The position numbers and the translations under genes are program-made. From the NCBI GenBank assembly GCA_023428245.1, contig JAEYYX010000024.1, positions 17,708 through 81,707 on the forward strand: a DNA stretch of 64,000 nucleotides. The letters are read 5' to 3'. The notes below the pieces were generated by a model. It searched no databases and was not told where the DNA came from. It was given only the letters and a program-made list of their open reading frames with translations. This DNA comes from Pseudomonadota bacterium (GTDB lineage Bacteria > Myxococcota_A > Polyangia > Polyangiales > Polyangiaceae). Of the stretch, positions 52,227 to 61,178 are shown in pieces (positions within the stretch are counted from its first letter, which is position 1; every line of letters starts with the position of its first letter).

Positions 52227-55200
52227 ATGATCGGCCTCGGGGGAGTCCAGCCGGGCGCCTGGTCCACGCTCTCCTTTCCGGTCCCGGGAGGTCTTCGTGA
52301 GAATCTGCAGAGCACGACGCTCCAAGATATCCAGCTCGTCCTCGCTGCGAACACGAGCTCCGCCCCCGTCAGCTTCGACCGGATCCGGCTCCTGACGCCG
52401 CCCCCTGGAAATCCGGCTCCGCCGCGCCCGACGGTCACCCCACCACCGACGAGCGAGCTCGGAAAACCCTATACGCCGCGCTTTCTCGCTTGTTCGACAT
52501 CGACGACCACGGTCACGGACGTCGACGCCGAGTTCGAAGACATCTGGGCGAAGCGCGAGACGCCCTGGGAGGGGAAACGCACGTCCCAGATCCCGAGCGT
52601 CGGCCTGCGCTTCTCCGGCCCAGTGAACCCGAGCATGGTCAACGCTTCCTTCTTCCCGCGCAATGTGAGCGAATGCGGAAACAGGATTCAGGCGGCGGCT
52701 GTCACCTCTCCCGCCCTTTGGCAAGGTTCGACGACGTCCCCTGTGACGAGCCGCCTCTCCGCCAGCGACTACAACGCGATCGTGCTCGGCTCCGTCTCGG
52801 GCACGCCGAGCTCGGAAGGACCCATCGCCGCGGGCGGTAGCGTCACGTTGAGCAGCTTCTCCTTGAACGGCTCCGCTCAAAGACCGATCGGGCTCATCGT
52901 CGGCGGAGCAGTCTCGCTCTCGAACGGCTCAGTCCACGGCGACGTCCAAACGGCGAATCCCTGGACCCCTCCCGAAACCGTCTCGCTCACCGCGGGAACT
53001 CCGATCCTCGGCGCTGACGGCCTCGTGAGCGCGACGATGCTCAGCCTGTCCGAGCTCTCCGCCGGACTCGGCAGCTCTGCCACCACAGGGACGACCGAGA
53101 ACGCCTGGGGCGGGCTAACCCTGACGGGCAGCGGCGCGGAGCGGAACGTCTTCGAGGTCTCCGCGGCCGATCTCGCGGCCGCCTCGAACGTCACGATCAG
53201 CGTCCCGAGCGGCGCCTCCGCGCTCATCAACATCCGCGGCACCTCCGGCAGCATCAAGAACAAAGGCTTCAACCTCCAGGGCATCAGCGCCGAGCGCCTC
53301 CTCTGGAACGCGCCCGACCTCGTCTCGGTCGAAATCGCGAGCGTCGCCTTCCCCGGCTCGCTCCTCGCGCCCCGCGCCGACGTCGTCTTCAACAACGGGA
53401 ACTTCCGCGGCACCCTCGTCGCCTTCTCGCTGAACGGGAGCGGCTCCTTCTCCTTCGCGCCCCTCGACGCGCTCTCCGTCCTCGGCGAAGGCGCGAGCGA
53501 CCTCGTCCGCTTCTTACCAGTGAAGAAGCTCCGCCCCGAGTGTGAATATACGTTCGAGATCGTCGCGAACCAGGCCCTCAGCGACGCTGGCAACTGCCTC
53601 GACAAATGGTTCGTGGTCCGTTTCTTCACGCGCCCGGACGGCGCGGGCGTGATGGATGACTTAACCGAGCTCCGACGCACCGAAAACGCGCCCGGTCTGA
53701 CCGCCTTCGCGCCGCGCAAAGGCGTCTACGTCAACGCCGAAGAAGCCCTCGTCCGCTACAAGGAGGCGATGGGCGTCCCCGTCGACGACGCCCTCGAGCT
53801 CGACGGGACCCAAAGGAGGCATCCGCGGATCCCGGACGCCGAAGTCGTCCGCGCTCGCCAGTACCACGAAGGCGTCTTCGTCCGGAGCCCCGGCTACTTC
53901 GTCGAGCGCTACGCGGACGGCCGGCTCATCTACGCGCGCGGTCGCGCAGTCGTCCTCCCCGAAGACTCGAGCCCGCCGACCCTGAGCCGCTCAGCGGCCC
54001 GCTCCGCTGCGGCCCCCTATGTCCTAGAAACTGGCGGTCCGGGGACTACGTTAGGCCCCGAAGAGACCATCACGCTCCGCTACGTGAACGGAAAGGGAAC
54101 GCCAGCGAGCGAGGACTACGAGCTCGCTTGGAATGTCCCCGTGATGTCCGGAGACCATCGAGTCGGGGAGATCGACATTTCGGCGACGACGGGAGGGTTG
54201 GTGCAGCATTCAGTCTATAGACTATTCGATCACCATCCGAAGTATGTAGAGCATATGCAGTCATTGTCATTCCAAGGCATGACGCCAATCCTTTACACAA
54301 ATACCGACGGGACGCTTTCTTCCTTGGAAGGGGTGGAGCTCACGGACGCGTCCGGAGACGTGTGGAAAACCTTCGCGTCAGCGGATCCAACAACAACCCC
54401 GCCACTCGCCCTGACCGCTGGATACCTCGTCACCGCCGACGTATACGAAAGGGACGGTATCAATCACGATCTTGACGGGGACGGGATGATCTCCTGGGGC
54501 CCCTCATTAGATTGGGAGACTCGTTCGGCGCCCCTGGCCGCACTCTTTGCTTCCGTTCGTCCTGCGGAACAGTTCCTCCTCGAATATCCGCTCGAGTTCG
54601 ATGGGGATACCTGGAAGGGTATTGATGGAACCGGTCTTCACGGTGTTACCGTCGAATATCAGCTCAACGCGAGCGGAAATTCCGCCAATGCCTTTTCTCG
54701 CAGACCCAGCTCCGCAGGAGCGATCCCGAAAATCCAGTACGACGAAGGCCCGGCACAAGAACATCCTCTCCCATACCCGACGACCGGGTATCATGAGTTG
54801 GGGCATGCAGTTTTCGATTGGGTCCGGGAAAGGAGCGGGCAAAAAGAGCTCAAGCACGAATACGAGACCGGAGCCATTCTCGAGGGACTCGGAGACATTT
54901 TCGCTTCGTCAGTAAGTCTCACTCAAGGGTCAGGTTCCGCTCCTTGGCCACTCATCCGAACCCTTCAAGGGTTCGAATCATTCAACCGCCATACGGGCGA
55001 GCCCGAGACGACGGGAAATCCGGACTTTTATAAGGGAGCTCGGTACTGCGTAAACGAAGCTGGCTCCTGCGGCGGATCGCACCACAATTCTACGATCCTC
55101 AGCCATTGGGCGTACCTCCTGACGGTAGGAAGCCCCGGAGCTGGCCTCTGCAACGTTCCCGTCCCTACGCTCGGAACCAGTCTAGCAGACGCACGCAACG

Positions 55201-57719
55201 TCTTGATGCAACTTCTCTTCGACTCGATCCCCGACCTCGAGGAGACGGGCCGGTTCATCGACCTGCGCGACCTCACATACAAGCGGGCATCACAGACCAG
55301 CGAGGAACTAGCGAAGGCCATTGGTTCCGCTTGGCTCGCGGTCGGTCTCGGCAGTCCGACGAGCCCCATCCCTGGAGATGGCGCCGAAAACGTGAACCCC
55401 TGGGACGCGAAGCTCGAGTTCATCGCGTCGCTCCCCGGTGAATACACGGTCCAAGTCGCCGAAGACGAAAACTTCACAAGCGAAGCTCAGACGAGGTCTG
55501 TCACAGCGGAGGAAGCAGCTTCGGACGTTTCCGCCAGCTTCACATTGAAACCGAAGACCCGCTACCACTGGCGTGTCGCGCCGGGGCGACTCTCGAATCC
55601 AGCCGAAGGCTGGAGTCAGTGCTCGCTCGGGACCTGGTCCTTCACGACGGCCGACCGTGCAGCAACGATCTCGACCCTAGATCGAGAAGGCGACCGATAC
55701 ATCACGGACTTCTTGGGCCTGGTCAAGGTCGAGCTACCTGAGGGGGCAAGTAAATTGGGTCTCCAGTTCAGCGTAGAAGAGCCCCCCGATTGCGAAGATG
55801 CTCACGACTACGTGGCGTTCTCGAACCCGGGAGAACAATACCTCCTCTTCGGGGACGCCTTCGATTCGATTCCCAGTTTTGTCGCCCCTGATGGCCGCCC
55901 ACGCCACCCCCCTTATGACGCGGACGGCCCGACGCTCCCCGCCCAGTACTACGTCACTTCAGGAATTCCGCTTTCTTCGGCACAATATGTGAGGTCCATT
56001 TTCGACACCCTTCTCCCGGAAACTGTGGGCTACCTGACAGTGACCCCCATGCGAAACAGCGAGCGAGGTCAGTGCTCGACCTTCGAGCTCGAGACATCAG
56101 AGCTCGGTGCGTTCGCCAAGATCGGTCGAGACCCCGACTCGGAGACCTGGTATTATCCCCATTTCATCGAGCTCGATCACACCACGGGCAAGCCTCAACA
56201 AGGACTAACGTTCACTCCCTCCGCAGGGGCTGTCGAATACGAGGCAAGAATCAGCAGCGTCAAGGGCACCTCTGTCCCGCCGAACCCGGATACCGATCCG
56301 ACGACCATAACGCGCATGGAGTCGTATCGCCGCAGCCCCGGTTGCGGTCTTCACTTGGACGACGGGGTCTATACATGGACCTTCGATGGCTGCGAAAACG
56401 ACAATTTCCTGAACCTTTTTGGTCGAGGGGTTCCGCTTGAATCGAATCAATACCGATACTTCGGCTGGGATATCCGGGCTCTCGGCGAGAAAGGGCAAAT
56501 GCGCCTTTCTGCGACGGACGGCATGGCTTCGGCGGGGGGACTACCGTTCACGTTCGTCTGGGACGGGCTCGCGTGGCATCCGCGAAATAGAGTCGCACCG
56601 CACATGTTCTTCGAAGGCACGGACAATCCGATTTGGCTCTACGCTGCCACGACGCTCGCTCCGGGAAGGTTTGCCAATATGCGTCGGCTCTTCCCGGAGC
56701 TCGAGGACGACCGCTTCCCTGCTCCCGAAGACTGGCGGGACCTGATCCTCGCCACCACGGTAAGTTCGATTCGAGAACACGAGGTACAGCTTTGTATTCC
56801 GAAACAGCTTCCGTTCATGGACCGCGTCGTAACCGATGTACTGACGGTCCGGGGGATCGGTGGGGTCGATGAAGAGGTCGTCCACCGAGAACGCGTCACG
56901 TTCGAAACGGCTCAAGGCAGGAGCGGCGTCGATTGTTATCCTTTCATCATGAACACGAGGAATCCCCCCGACGATCAGGTCGCGATCATCGTTCGGGGGC
57001 TCGCTCCAGGCTACTCGGCCGCTCCCCAGGGATTCTTCGTCTCGGATATGCATGGCGATATGGACGAAGGGGAGGACGGGCTGGACGAAGACGAAGGCGG
57101 AGATGACGAGGGTGAAGACAGGGATGACGAGAACTGCCTACAGTTCGTCCCTCCACCTGAACCGGCTCTGAATCAGCCGTACTCTCCCTGTACTTCGACA
57201 GGCGAAATCCTCGGTACCGACTCGATCGGAGGTACACAGATCAGCCTAGTTGGCGCTAACTGTCCCGAAACGGCTCCCGCAGTCGTTGATCTGAGCTTCG
57301 GCGTAAAGCCGAACTCCATGGTAGCTGGCTACTTTGTCGGCGTCTGCGGCAACCCCGGTTCGTGCACTGCTCGCGCGGTAAAGCGCGGAGAGCAAGCGTT
57401 CGGAGGCTTCACACCCGAAAGGCTCGGTATCAAGTCTGACAACAACCGCTACACGTTCACCATATACGCCCACGACGGTTGCGGAAACGTGAGCGAGCCC
57501 CTTGCGGCGCAGCTCGACTATATTGGCGCAGAGTGCATTGAAGGTCGGAATGGCTCCGCCTGCGGTGCATTTTGCAATAACTGCTGCGGCGACAGTCGGT
57601 GCCAATACGATTGCTTCGATCCTCAATGCTGCGCCTGTGGTCGCCCGCAAGCTGACGAAGCCAAGGGTGAATGCCGATCCGTAGGACTGTCCCCTACATG
57701 TGGGCTACCCGAAGAATGA
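52227..57719 (+). CDS. Choice-of-anchor-A-like plus thermolysin-like metallopeptidase protein (main part)
   Basis: 1830 aa as read from ATG 52227, but that ATG lies inside a domain begun by the previous fragment (numbering below is from 51849). Domain order: rest of the jelly-roll-like domain; Pro-rich link; a choice-of-anchor-A-like domain at about 300-545 (SDYNAIVLGSVSGTPSSEGP, IGLIVGGAVSLSNGSVHGD, FPGSLLAPRADVVFNNGNF); a PepSY/FTP-like propeptide region; and an M4-type peptidase with zinc motif HELGH at about 982, the third ligand in GAILEGLGDIFAS, and GGSHHNSTILSHWAYLL as the substrate-binding His region. A fibronectin-like segment and beta-rich C-terminal regions follow, then an Asp/Glu-rich stretch near 1740 and a Cys-rich tail. 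A secreted adhesive protease. The stop overlaps the first A-family gene. Confidence 0.8.
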   Translation: MIGLGGVQPGAWSTLSFPVPGGLRENLQSTTLQDIQLVLAANTSSAPVSFDRIRLLTPPPGNPAPPRPTVTPPPTSELGKPYTPRFLACSTSTTTVTDVDAEFEDIWAKRETPWEGKRTSQIPSVGLRFSGPVNPSMVNASFFPRNVSECGNRIQAAAVTSPALWQGSTTSPVTSRLSASDYNAIVLGSVSGTPSSEGPIAAGGSVTLSSFSLNGSAQRPIGLIVGGAVSLSNGSVHGDVQTANPWTPPETVSLTAGTPILGADGLVSATMLSLSELSAGLGSSATTGTTENAWGGLTLTGSGAERNVFEVSAADLAAASNVTISVPSGASALINIRGTSGSIKNKGFNLQGISAERLLWNAPDLVSVEIASVAFPGSLLAPRADVVFNNGNFRGTLVAFSLNGSGSFSFAPLDALSVLGEGASDLVRFLPVKKLRPECEYTFEIVANQALSDAGNCLDKWFVVRFFTRPDGAGVMDDLTELRRTENAPGLTAFAPRKGVYVNAEEALVRYKEAMGVPVDDALELDGTQRRHPRIPDAEVVRARQYHEGVFVRSPGYFVERYADGRLIYARGRAVVLPEDSSPPTLSRSAARSAAAPYVLETGGPGTTLGPEETITLRYVNGKGTPASEDYELAWNVPVMSGDHRVGEIDISATTGGLVQHSVYRLFDHHPKYVEHMQSLSFQGMTPILYTNTDGTLSSLEGVELTDASGDVWKTFASADPTTTPPLALTAGYLVTADVYERDGINHDLDGDGMISWGPSLDWETRSAPLAALFASVRPAEQFLLEYPLEFDGDTWKGIDGTGLHGVTVEYQLNASGNSANAFSRRPSSAGAIPKIQYDEGPAQEHPLPYPTTGYHELGHAVFDWVRERSGQKELKHEYETGAILEGLGDIFASSVSLTQGSGSAPWPLIRTLQGFESFNRHTGEPETTGNPDFYKGARYCVNEAGSCGGSHHNSTILSHWAYLLTVGSPGAGLCNVPVPTLGTSLADARNVLMQLLFDSIPDLEETGRFIDLRDLTYKRASQTSEELAKAIGSAWLAVGLGSPTSPIPGDGAENVNPWDAKLEFIASLPGEYTVQVAEDENFTSEAQTRSVTAEEAASDVSASFTLKPKTRYHWRVAPGRLSNPAEGWSQCSLGTWSFTTADRAATISTLDREGDRYITDFLGLVKVELPEGASKLGLQFSVEEPPDCEDAHDYVAFSNPGEQYLLFGDAFDSIPSFVAPDGRPRHPPYDADGPTLPAQYYVTSGIPLSSAQYVRSIFDTLLPETVGYLTVTPMRNSERGQCSTFELETSELGAFAKIGRDPDSETWYYPHFIELDHTTGKPQQGLTFTPSAGAVEYEARISSVKGTSVPPNPDTDPTTITRMESYRRSPGCGLHLDDGVYTWTFDGCENDNFLNLFGRGVPLESNQYRYFGWDIRALGEKGQMRLSATDGMASAGGLPFTFVWDGLAWHPRNRVAPHMFFEGTDNPIWLYAATTLAPGRFANMRRLFPELEDDRFPAPEDWRDLILATTVSSIREHEVQLCIPKQLPFMDRVVTDVLTVRGIGGVDEEVVHRERVTFETAQGRSGVDCYPFIMNTRNPPDDQVAIIVRGLAPGYSAAPQGFFVSDMHGDMDEGEDGLDEDEGGDDEGEDRDDENCLQFVPPPEPALNQPYSPCTSTGEILGTDSIGGTQISLVGANCPETAPAVVDLSFGVKPNSMVAGYFVGVCGNPGSCTARAVKRGEQAFGGFTPERLGIKSDNNRYTFTIYAHDGCGNVSEPLAAQLDYIGAECIEGRNGSACGAFCNNCCGDSRCQYDCFDPQCCACGRPQADEAKGECRSVGLSPTCGLPEE

Positions 57720-59254
57720 AATGGCGAGATATTTGCCTCTGTCTGGCCTTGTCCACCATGATCGAGGGATGCGGTGGGCAGGCGGAGAGCGGATCACCTG
57801 CTTCGCGGAAGGCCGGCATCTCCTATCGCGTTCTCGCAGTCGTAAACGATCCACACCTTTCGGTCGTTTCTTTTAACGATCTTGCGCACCCCCACACAAT
57901 TGAGATTCCGCTCCCCTCCGCGGCCTATCGAACTTACGCCCTCAACTGGAATCACGACGGAAAACGGCTCGTGGCGAAGACGACGAACACCGACGTCTCG
58001 AAGTCGTTCTTGTTCTCACTTTCCTTCGAGAACTGGACGGCGACGAAACTGCTTTTCTCTTCGGCCGACCCACTGACCTCTGCATGGCTCAGCGACGACA
58101 GGTATCTAGTGGTATTCGATGATAGGTGGAACCTCCTGGACGTCAAAGCGAACCAGTACGACGAAGGGCCAAGCTCGGAGCGCAGATTGCGGGCGTGGTT
58201 CGGAAAAGACAGCGCGTCGTATCTGGTTCAGAACAACACAAACTACTATTGGTTTCACGCTCAGCGTGATCCCGTTGAAGTGCGTTCTGACCGTCCACTC
58301 TCAGTTTTCGCCACTAGTGATCCAAGCAAGATGCTTCTGAGCTATCTTGGAGACCCTCCACCCGAAGCTTCGGTCTACGACAATTTCTGGAGCATGAAAG
58401 GGGTGGCGCAGACGGATTGCACACCTACCGATGTCTCGGGTCAGGATTGCCTCCCGCGGTTCTCACTTGCCGACGGAATTCTCGGTACGTCGCTCATCCT
58501 CATTCAGGCTGTTTCGCGAGGTGCCGAAGGCATTTGGCAATCCATTTTGGTTCGCGAATTCGGGAACCATCTTCCACTTTCTACGAACGCACAGGACCCT
58601 GGAGTGATTCATGCCTGGGGACCAAACGGTGGAGAGCGATGCTTCCCCTTGGTCTCCCAGAGAATCTGGCTCTACTGTGTCGATGGTGAGGATAGGGTCC
58701 ACCTCGAACGTCTCGAGGTGACACCGGAGGGCACAAACTCCGTATACTCGACTGCCTTGGAACCAATCGCTGATACGTTCCGATCTCCCTTCGTCGTCGG
58801 TGGTCTGATCTTTGGTCACGAACCAAGCGAAGACTACAGCCACCCGGAGACTTGGAAGATGCTCGATCTTCGAAAGGATCAGGTCGACTGGGAGCCTGTG
58901 GATGCAAGAGGCGAACTGATCATGCCTTTGGGAGAACGCGGCGCTATCTTCATTGATACGCAAGGCGATCCGGAAGACCTCTCGCGTGCTTGCGCACCGT
59001 GTTCGTTCACGGCCGTGAAAGATATCTTCAATCCCTCGAGTCTGATTCTCACTGGTACGTTCAACGCGCCCTTTGCGCCCGCCTATCCGGATCTGCAAAA
59101 AACGTTTTGGCCCGCCCCCGATGGCAGCGGAGTCCTAACACTCGAAGATGGAGTGTTGTTCTATGAGAATTTCTCCGCGCCCGGCGTACGTTTTCCGCTG
59201 ACGGAGGTCGCCGAGGGCTCCTCGATCTACCTGCCGCCGACCTGGGGGGACTAG
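57716..59254 (+). CDS. A-family lipoprotein, copy 1
   Basis: 512 aa starting at ATG 57716, which overlaps the peptidase stop (ATGA). Signal peptide with lipobox ending at about Cys20 (LSTMIEGC). The body repeats short beta segments in the manner of a beta-propeller (YRVLAVVNDPHLSVVSFNDL, NWNHDGKRLVAKTTN, FSSADPLTSAWLSDDRYLVV). Two Cys pairs are shared with copy 2: CTPTDVSGQDC and CAPC in CAPCSFTAVKDIFNP. The C-terminal block GSGVLTLEDGVLFYENFSAP, VRFPLTEV, WGD is also shared. Function unknown. Linked to the upstream protease and to the B-family genes. The stop overlaps the next GTG by one base. Confidence 0.75.
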   Translation: MKWRDICLCLALSTMIEGCGGQAESGSPASRKAGISYRVLAVVNDPHLSVVSFNDLAHPHTIEIPLPSAAYRTYALNWNHDGKRLVAKTTNTDVSKSFLFSLSFENWTATKLLFSSADPLTSAWLSDDRYLVVFDDRWNLLDVKANQYDEGPSSERRLRAWFGKDSASYLVQNNTNYYWFHAQRDPVEVRSDRPLSVFATSDPSKMLLSYLGDPPPEASVYDNFWSMKGVAQTDCTPTDVSGQDCLPRFSLADGILGTSLILIQAVSRGAEGIWQSILVREFGNHLPLSTNAQDPGVIHAWGPNGGERCFPLVSQRIWLYCVDGEDRVHLERLEVTPEGTNSVYSTALEPIADTFRSPFVVGGLIFGHEPSEDYSHPETWKMLDLRKDQVDWEPVDARGELIMPLGERGAIFIDTQGDPEDLSRACAPCSFTAVKDIFNPSSLILTGTFNAPFAPAYPDLQKTFWPAPDGSGVLTLEDGVLFYENFSAPGVRFPLTEVAEGSSIYLPPTWGD

Positions 59255-59910
59255 TGGCGACGAAGAGGGCAGCGCAACTCTTCATCCAGATCTCGACTGC
59301 AATTGCCCTTTCGAGTTTCCCTCTGATTTTCCTCGCCTCCGACGACAAGCCAGCCTCCTTGAACCTCCCGCCCTTCGAAAAGGAGCTTTACCTGAGCGTG
59401 ACTGCGAAGTGGGCTCCGGACGACTGCGTCGACGTCACCGTCGTCACGAACCTCCCCGAGGGGACCGTGTTCGTCGTCGGGGGGCAGCCGAGAGCCAGAC
59501 CTGGAACCCTGCGTCCTTTCGAGCCCGTCGATCGAGTGTTCGCCTGGACAAAGATGACTCCCGTAGCAGTCGTGGCGCCCCGCATCGACATCCCAAACCT
59601 CTTCTGTGGACTTGTCAAAGCTCGTCACCAAGGCACAAAGCGTGACACCAACGGTCTCCTGCTCGCGGCAAGCGTTTCCTCCGGTTCTTTTTGGGGACTC
59701 TCTTATGACCAGACCGGAAGGCAGACGCTCCGCATCGGTCGCGACGGAAACCTGCTCCGAGGCCCTCTCACTACGACCCTACCAAATCATATAGATGGGA
59801 GAACTGTAGTTTACGCCCACTCCAAAACCTTCATCCTCGAACCCCTCCCGATGCTTCCGGAAGAAGAAGAGAGCGAACCAAACGACGGAGCTGATGTCGA
59901 AGCTGAGTGA
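59254..59910 (+). CDS. B-family exported protein, copy 1
   Basis: 218 aa from GTG 59254. N-terminal hydrophobic signal or anchor (residues 8-28), then the hallmark SLNLPPFEKELYLSVTAKW, DDCVDVTVVTNLPEG, a FCG motif near residue 118, TNGLLLAASV, LRIGRDG and the tail KTFILEPLPMLPEEEESE. Exactly two cysteines (DDC and FCG) are conserved across B copies, likely forming a periplasmic disulfide. The acidic low-complexity tail varies between copies. No known family. A 107-bp block is nearly identical in copy 4. Confidence 0.72.
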   Translation: MATKRAAQLFIQISTAIALSSFPLIFLASDDKPASLNLPPFEKELYLSVTAKWAPDDCVDVTVVTNLPEGTVFVVGGQPRARPGTLRPFEPVDRVFAWTKMTPVAVVAPRIDIPNLFCGLVKARHQGTKRDTNGLLLAASVSSGSFWGLSYDQTGRQTLRIGRDGNLLRGPLTTTLPNHIDGRTVVYAHSKTFILEPLPMLPEEEESEPNDGADVEAE

Positions 59911-60532
59911 AGGAGGAGCGCTCCGGATGATCGGATCATTTCTCGCGGCCCTCGCCCTGTCGAGCCTCCCTCTCATCTTCGTCACGTCCGACGACAAACC
60001 CGCCTCCCTGAACCTCCCGCCCTTCGAAAAGGAGCTTTACCTGAGCGTCACCGCGAAGTGGGCTCCGAACGACTGCGTCGATGTCACGGTAGTAACCAAC
60101 CTCCCGAAGGGAACTTTGTTCGTCATCGGAGCTCAACCGAGAGCCAGACCTGGAACCCTGCGTCCTTTCGAGCCTGTCGATCAAGTGTTCGCCTGGCACA
60201 TGAAGCTTCCAGTGATTGTCACGGGGCCGCGTATCGATATACCGAACCTTTTCTGCGGAATGGTCAAGTCTCGCGGCGAGGGTAACTGGTGGTACACAAA
60301 CGGGCTCCTGCTCGCGGCGGCCGTATCGGCCACTTCCTTCTGGGCCACTCAGAACGAGGGGCAAGAGCTCAACATCGGCCGCTACGGAACTCTCCTCAAA
60401 GGTCCTCTCGCTAAGCCGTACCGTGATGAGGGTACGCTCAAGGTGAGCGCCGAATCCAAGACTTTCATCCTCAAGCCCCTCCCGCTCCTCCCGGGAGAAG
60501 AAGAGAGCGAAGAAGAAGCCGAAGATGAGTAA
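59894..60532 (+). CDS. B-family exported protein, copy 2
   Basis: 212 aa from ATG 59894, overlapping copy 1 by 17 nt. An internal ATG at 59927 just before the hydrophobic segment is an alternative start. Conserved blocks as in copy 1: SLNLPPFEKELYLSVTAKW, NDCVDVTVVTNLP, FCGMV, NGLLLAAAV, LNIGRYG, KTFILKPLPLLPGEEESE. The segment between the VFAW and FCG motifs differs most. Ends with GATGAGTAA, whose last eight bases start the next gene. Confidence 0.72.
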   Translation: MSKLSEGGALRMIGSFLAALALSSLPLIFVTSDDKPASLNLPPFEKELYLSVTAKWAPNDCVDVTVVTNLPKGTLFVIGAQPRARPGTLRPFEPVDQVFAWHMKLPVIVTGPRIDIPNLFCGMVKSRGEGNWWYTNGLLLAAAVSATSFWATQNEGQELNIGRYGTLLKGPLAKPYRDEGTLKVSAESKTFILKPLPLLPGEEESEEEAEDE

Positions 60533-61178
60533 ACGAGGAGCGATCCGATACGCTTTCGGGCTCATCGCCGCGCTCGCCCTCGCGAGCCTGCTCCTCCTCT
60601 TGGTCTCTTCAGACGACGCGCCCGCGTCTCTGAACCTCCCGCCCTTCGAACAGGAGGTCTACCTGAGCGTCACCGCAAAATGGGCCCCGGACGACTGCGT
60701 CGACGTCGCAGTTATTACGAATTTGCCTCGCGAGACCGTCTATCTTCTCGCGGCTCAGCCTCGACCCAGAAAGCCCAGATCGGGAAGCCTGCCTTTCCCG
60801 ATGGATCGCCTGGTAGTCTGGACAGAAAGTCTGCCTTTCGCGGTCCAGGAAACGAGAATGGATCATTCCGGTATCTTCTGCGGCCTCGTTCGGGCGAGAC
60901 GAGACGGTAGGCCCCTCGACACGAACGGTCTCCTGCTCGCCGTCAGTGTTGGAAGAAGCGCCCACTACTATTGGAAGAACCTCCAAACCGTTCAGGCAAA
61001 TGCCAAGCAAGAGCTCCGAGTAGGAAGAAATGGATCCGCGCTACGCGGTCCCTTGACCGATTCACGGACCATTGATGGCAGGACACGCACCGTCTCTCGC
61101 TCCAAAACCTTCATCCTCGAACCTCTCCCGATGCTTCCGGAAGAAGAAGAGAGCGAAGAAGAATCCGAAGATGAGTAA
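60525..61178 (+). CDS. B-family exported protein, copy 3
   Basis: 217 aa from ATG 60525 within an 8-nt ATGAGTAA overlap. N terminus MSKRGAIR is shared with the A copies that follow similar junctions. Core motifs retained with more divergence than in copies 1, 2 and 4 (FEQEVYLSVTAKW, DDCVDVAVITNLPRE, SGIFCGLV, NGLLLAVSVG). It has an insertion with aromatic residues (HYYWKNLQ). Acidic tail EEEESEEESEDE. Confidence 0.72.
   Translation: MSKRGAIRYAFGLIAALALASLLLLLVSSDDAPASLNLPPFEQEVYLSVTAKWAPDDCVDVAVITNLPRETVYLLAAQPRPRKPRSGSLPFPMDRLVVWTESLPFAVQETRMDHSGIFCGLVRARRDGRPLDTNGLLLAVSVGRSAHYYWKNLQTVQANAKQELRVGRNGSALRGPLTDSRTIDGRTRTVSRSKTFILEPLPMLPEEEESEEESEDE

Noticed and set aside
52212..52260. Selenocysteine at the in-frame TGA
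   Set aside because: No convincing SECIS-like hairpin follows the TGA, and the surrounding domain is not a redox domain. A nonsense change or sequencing error is simpler.
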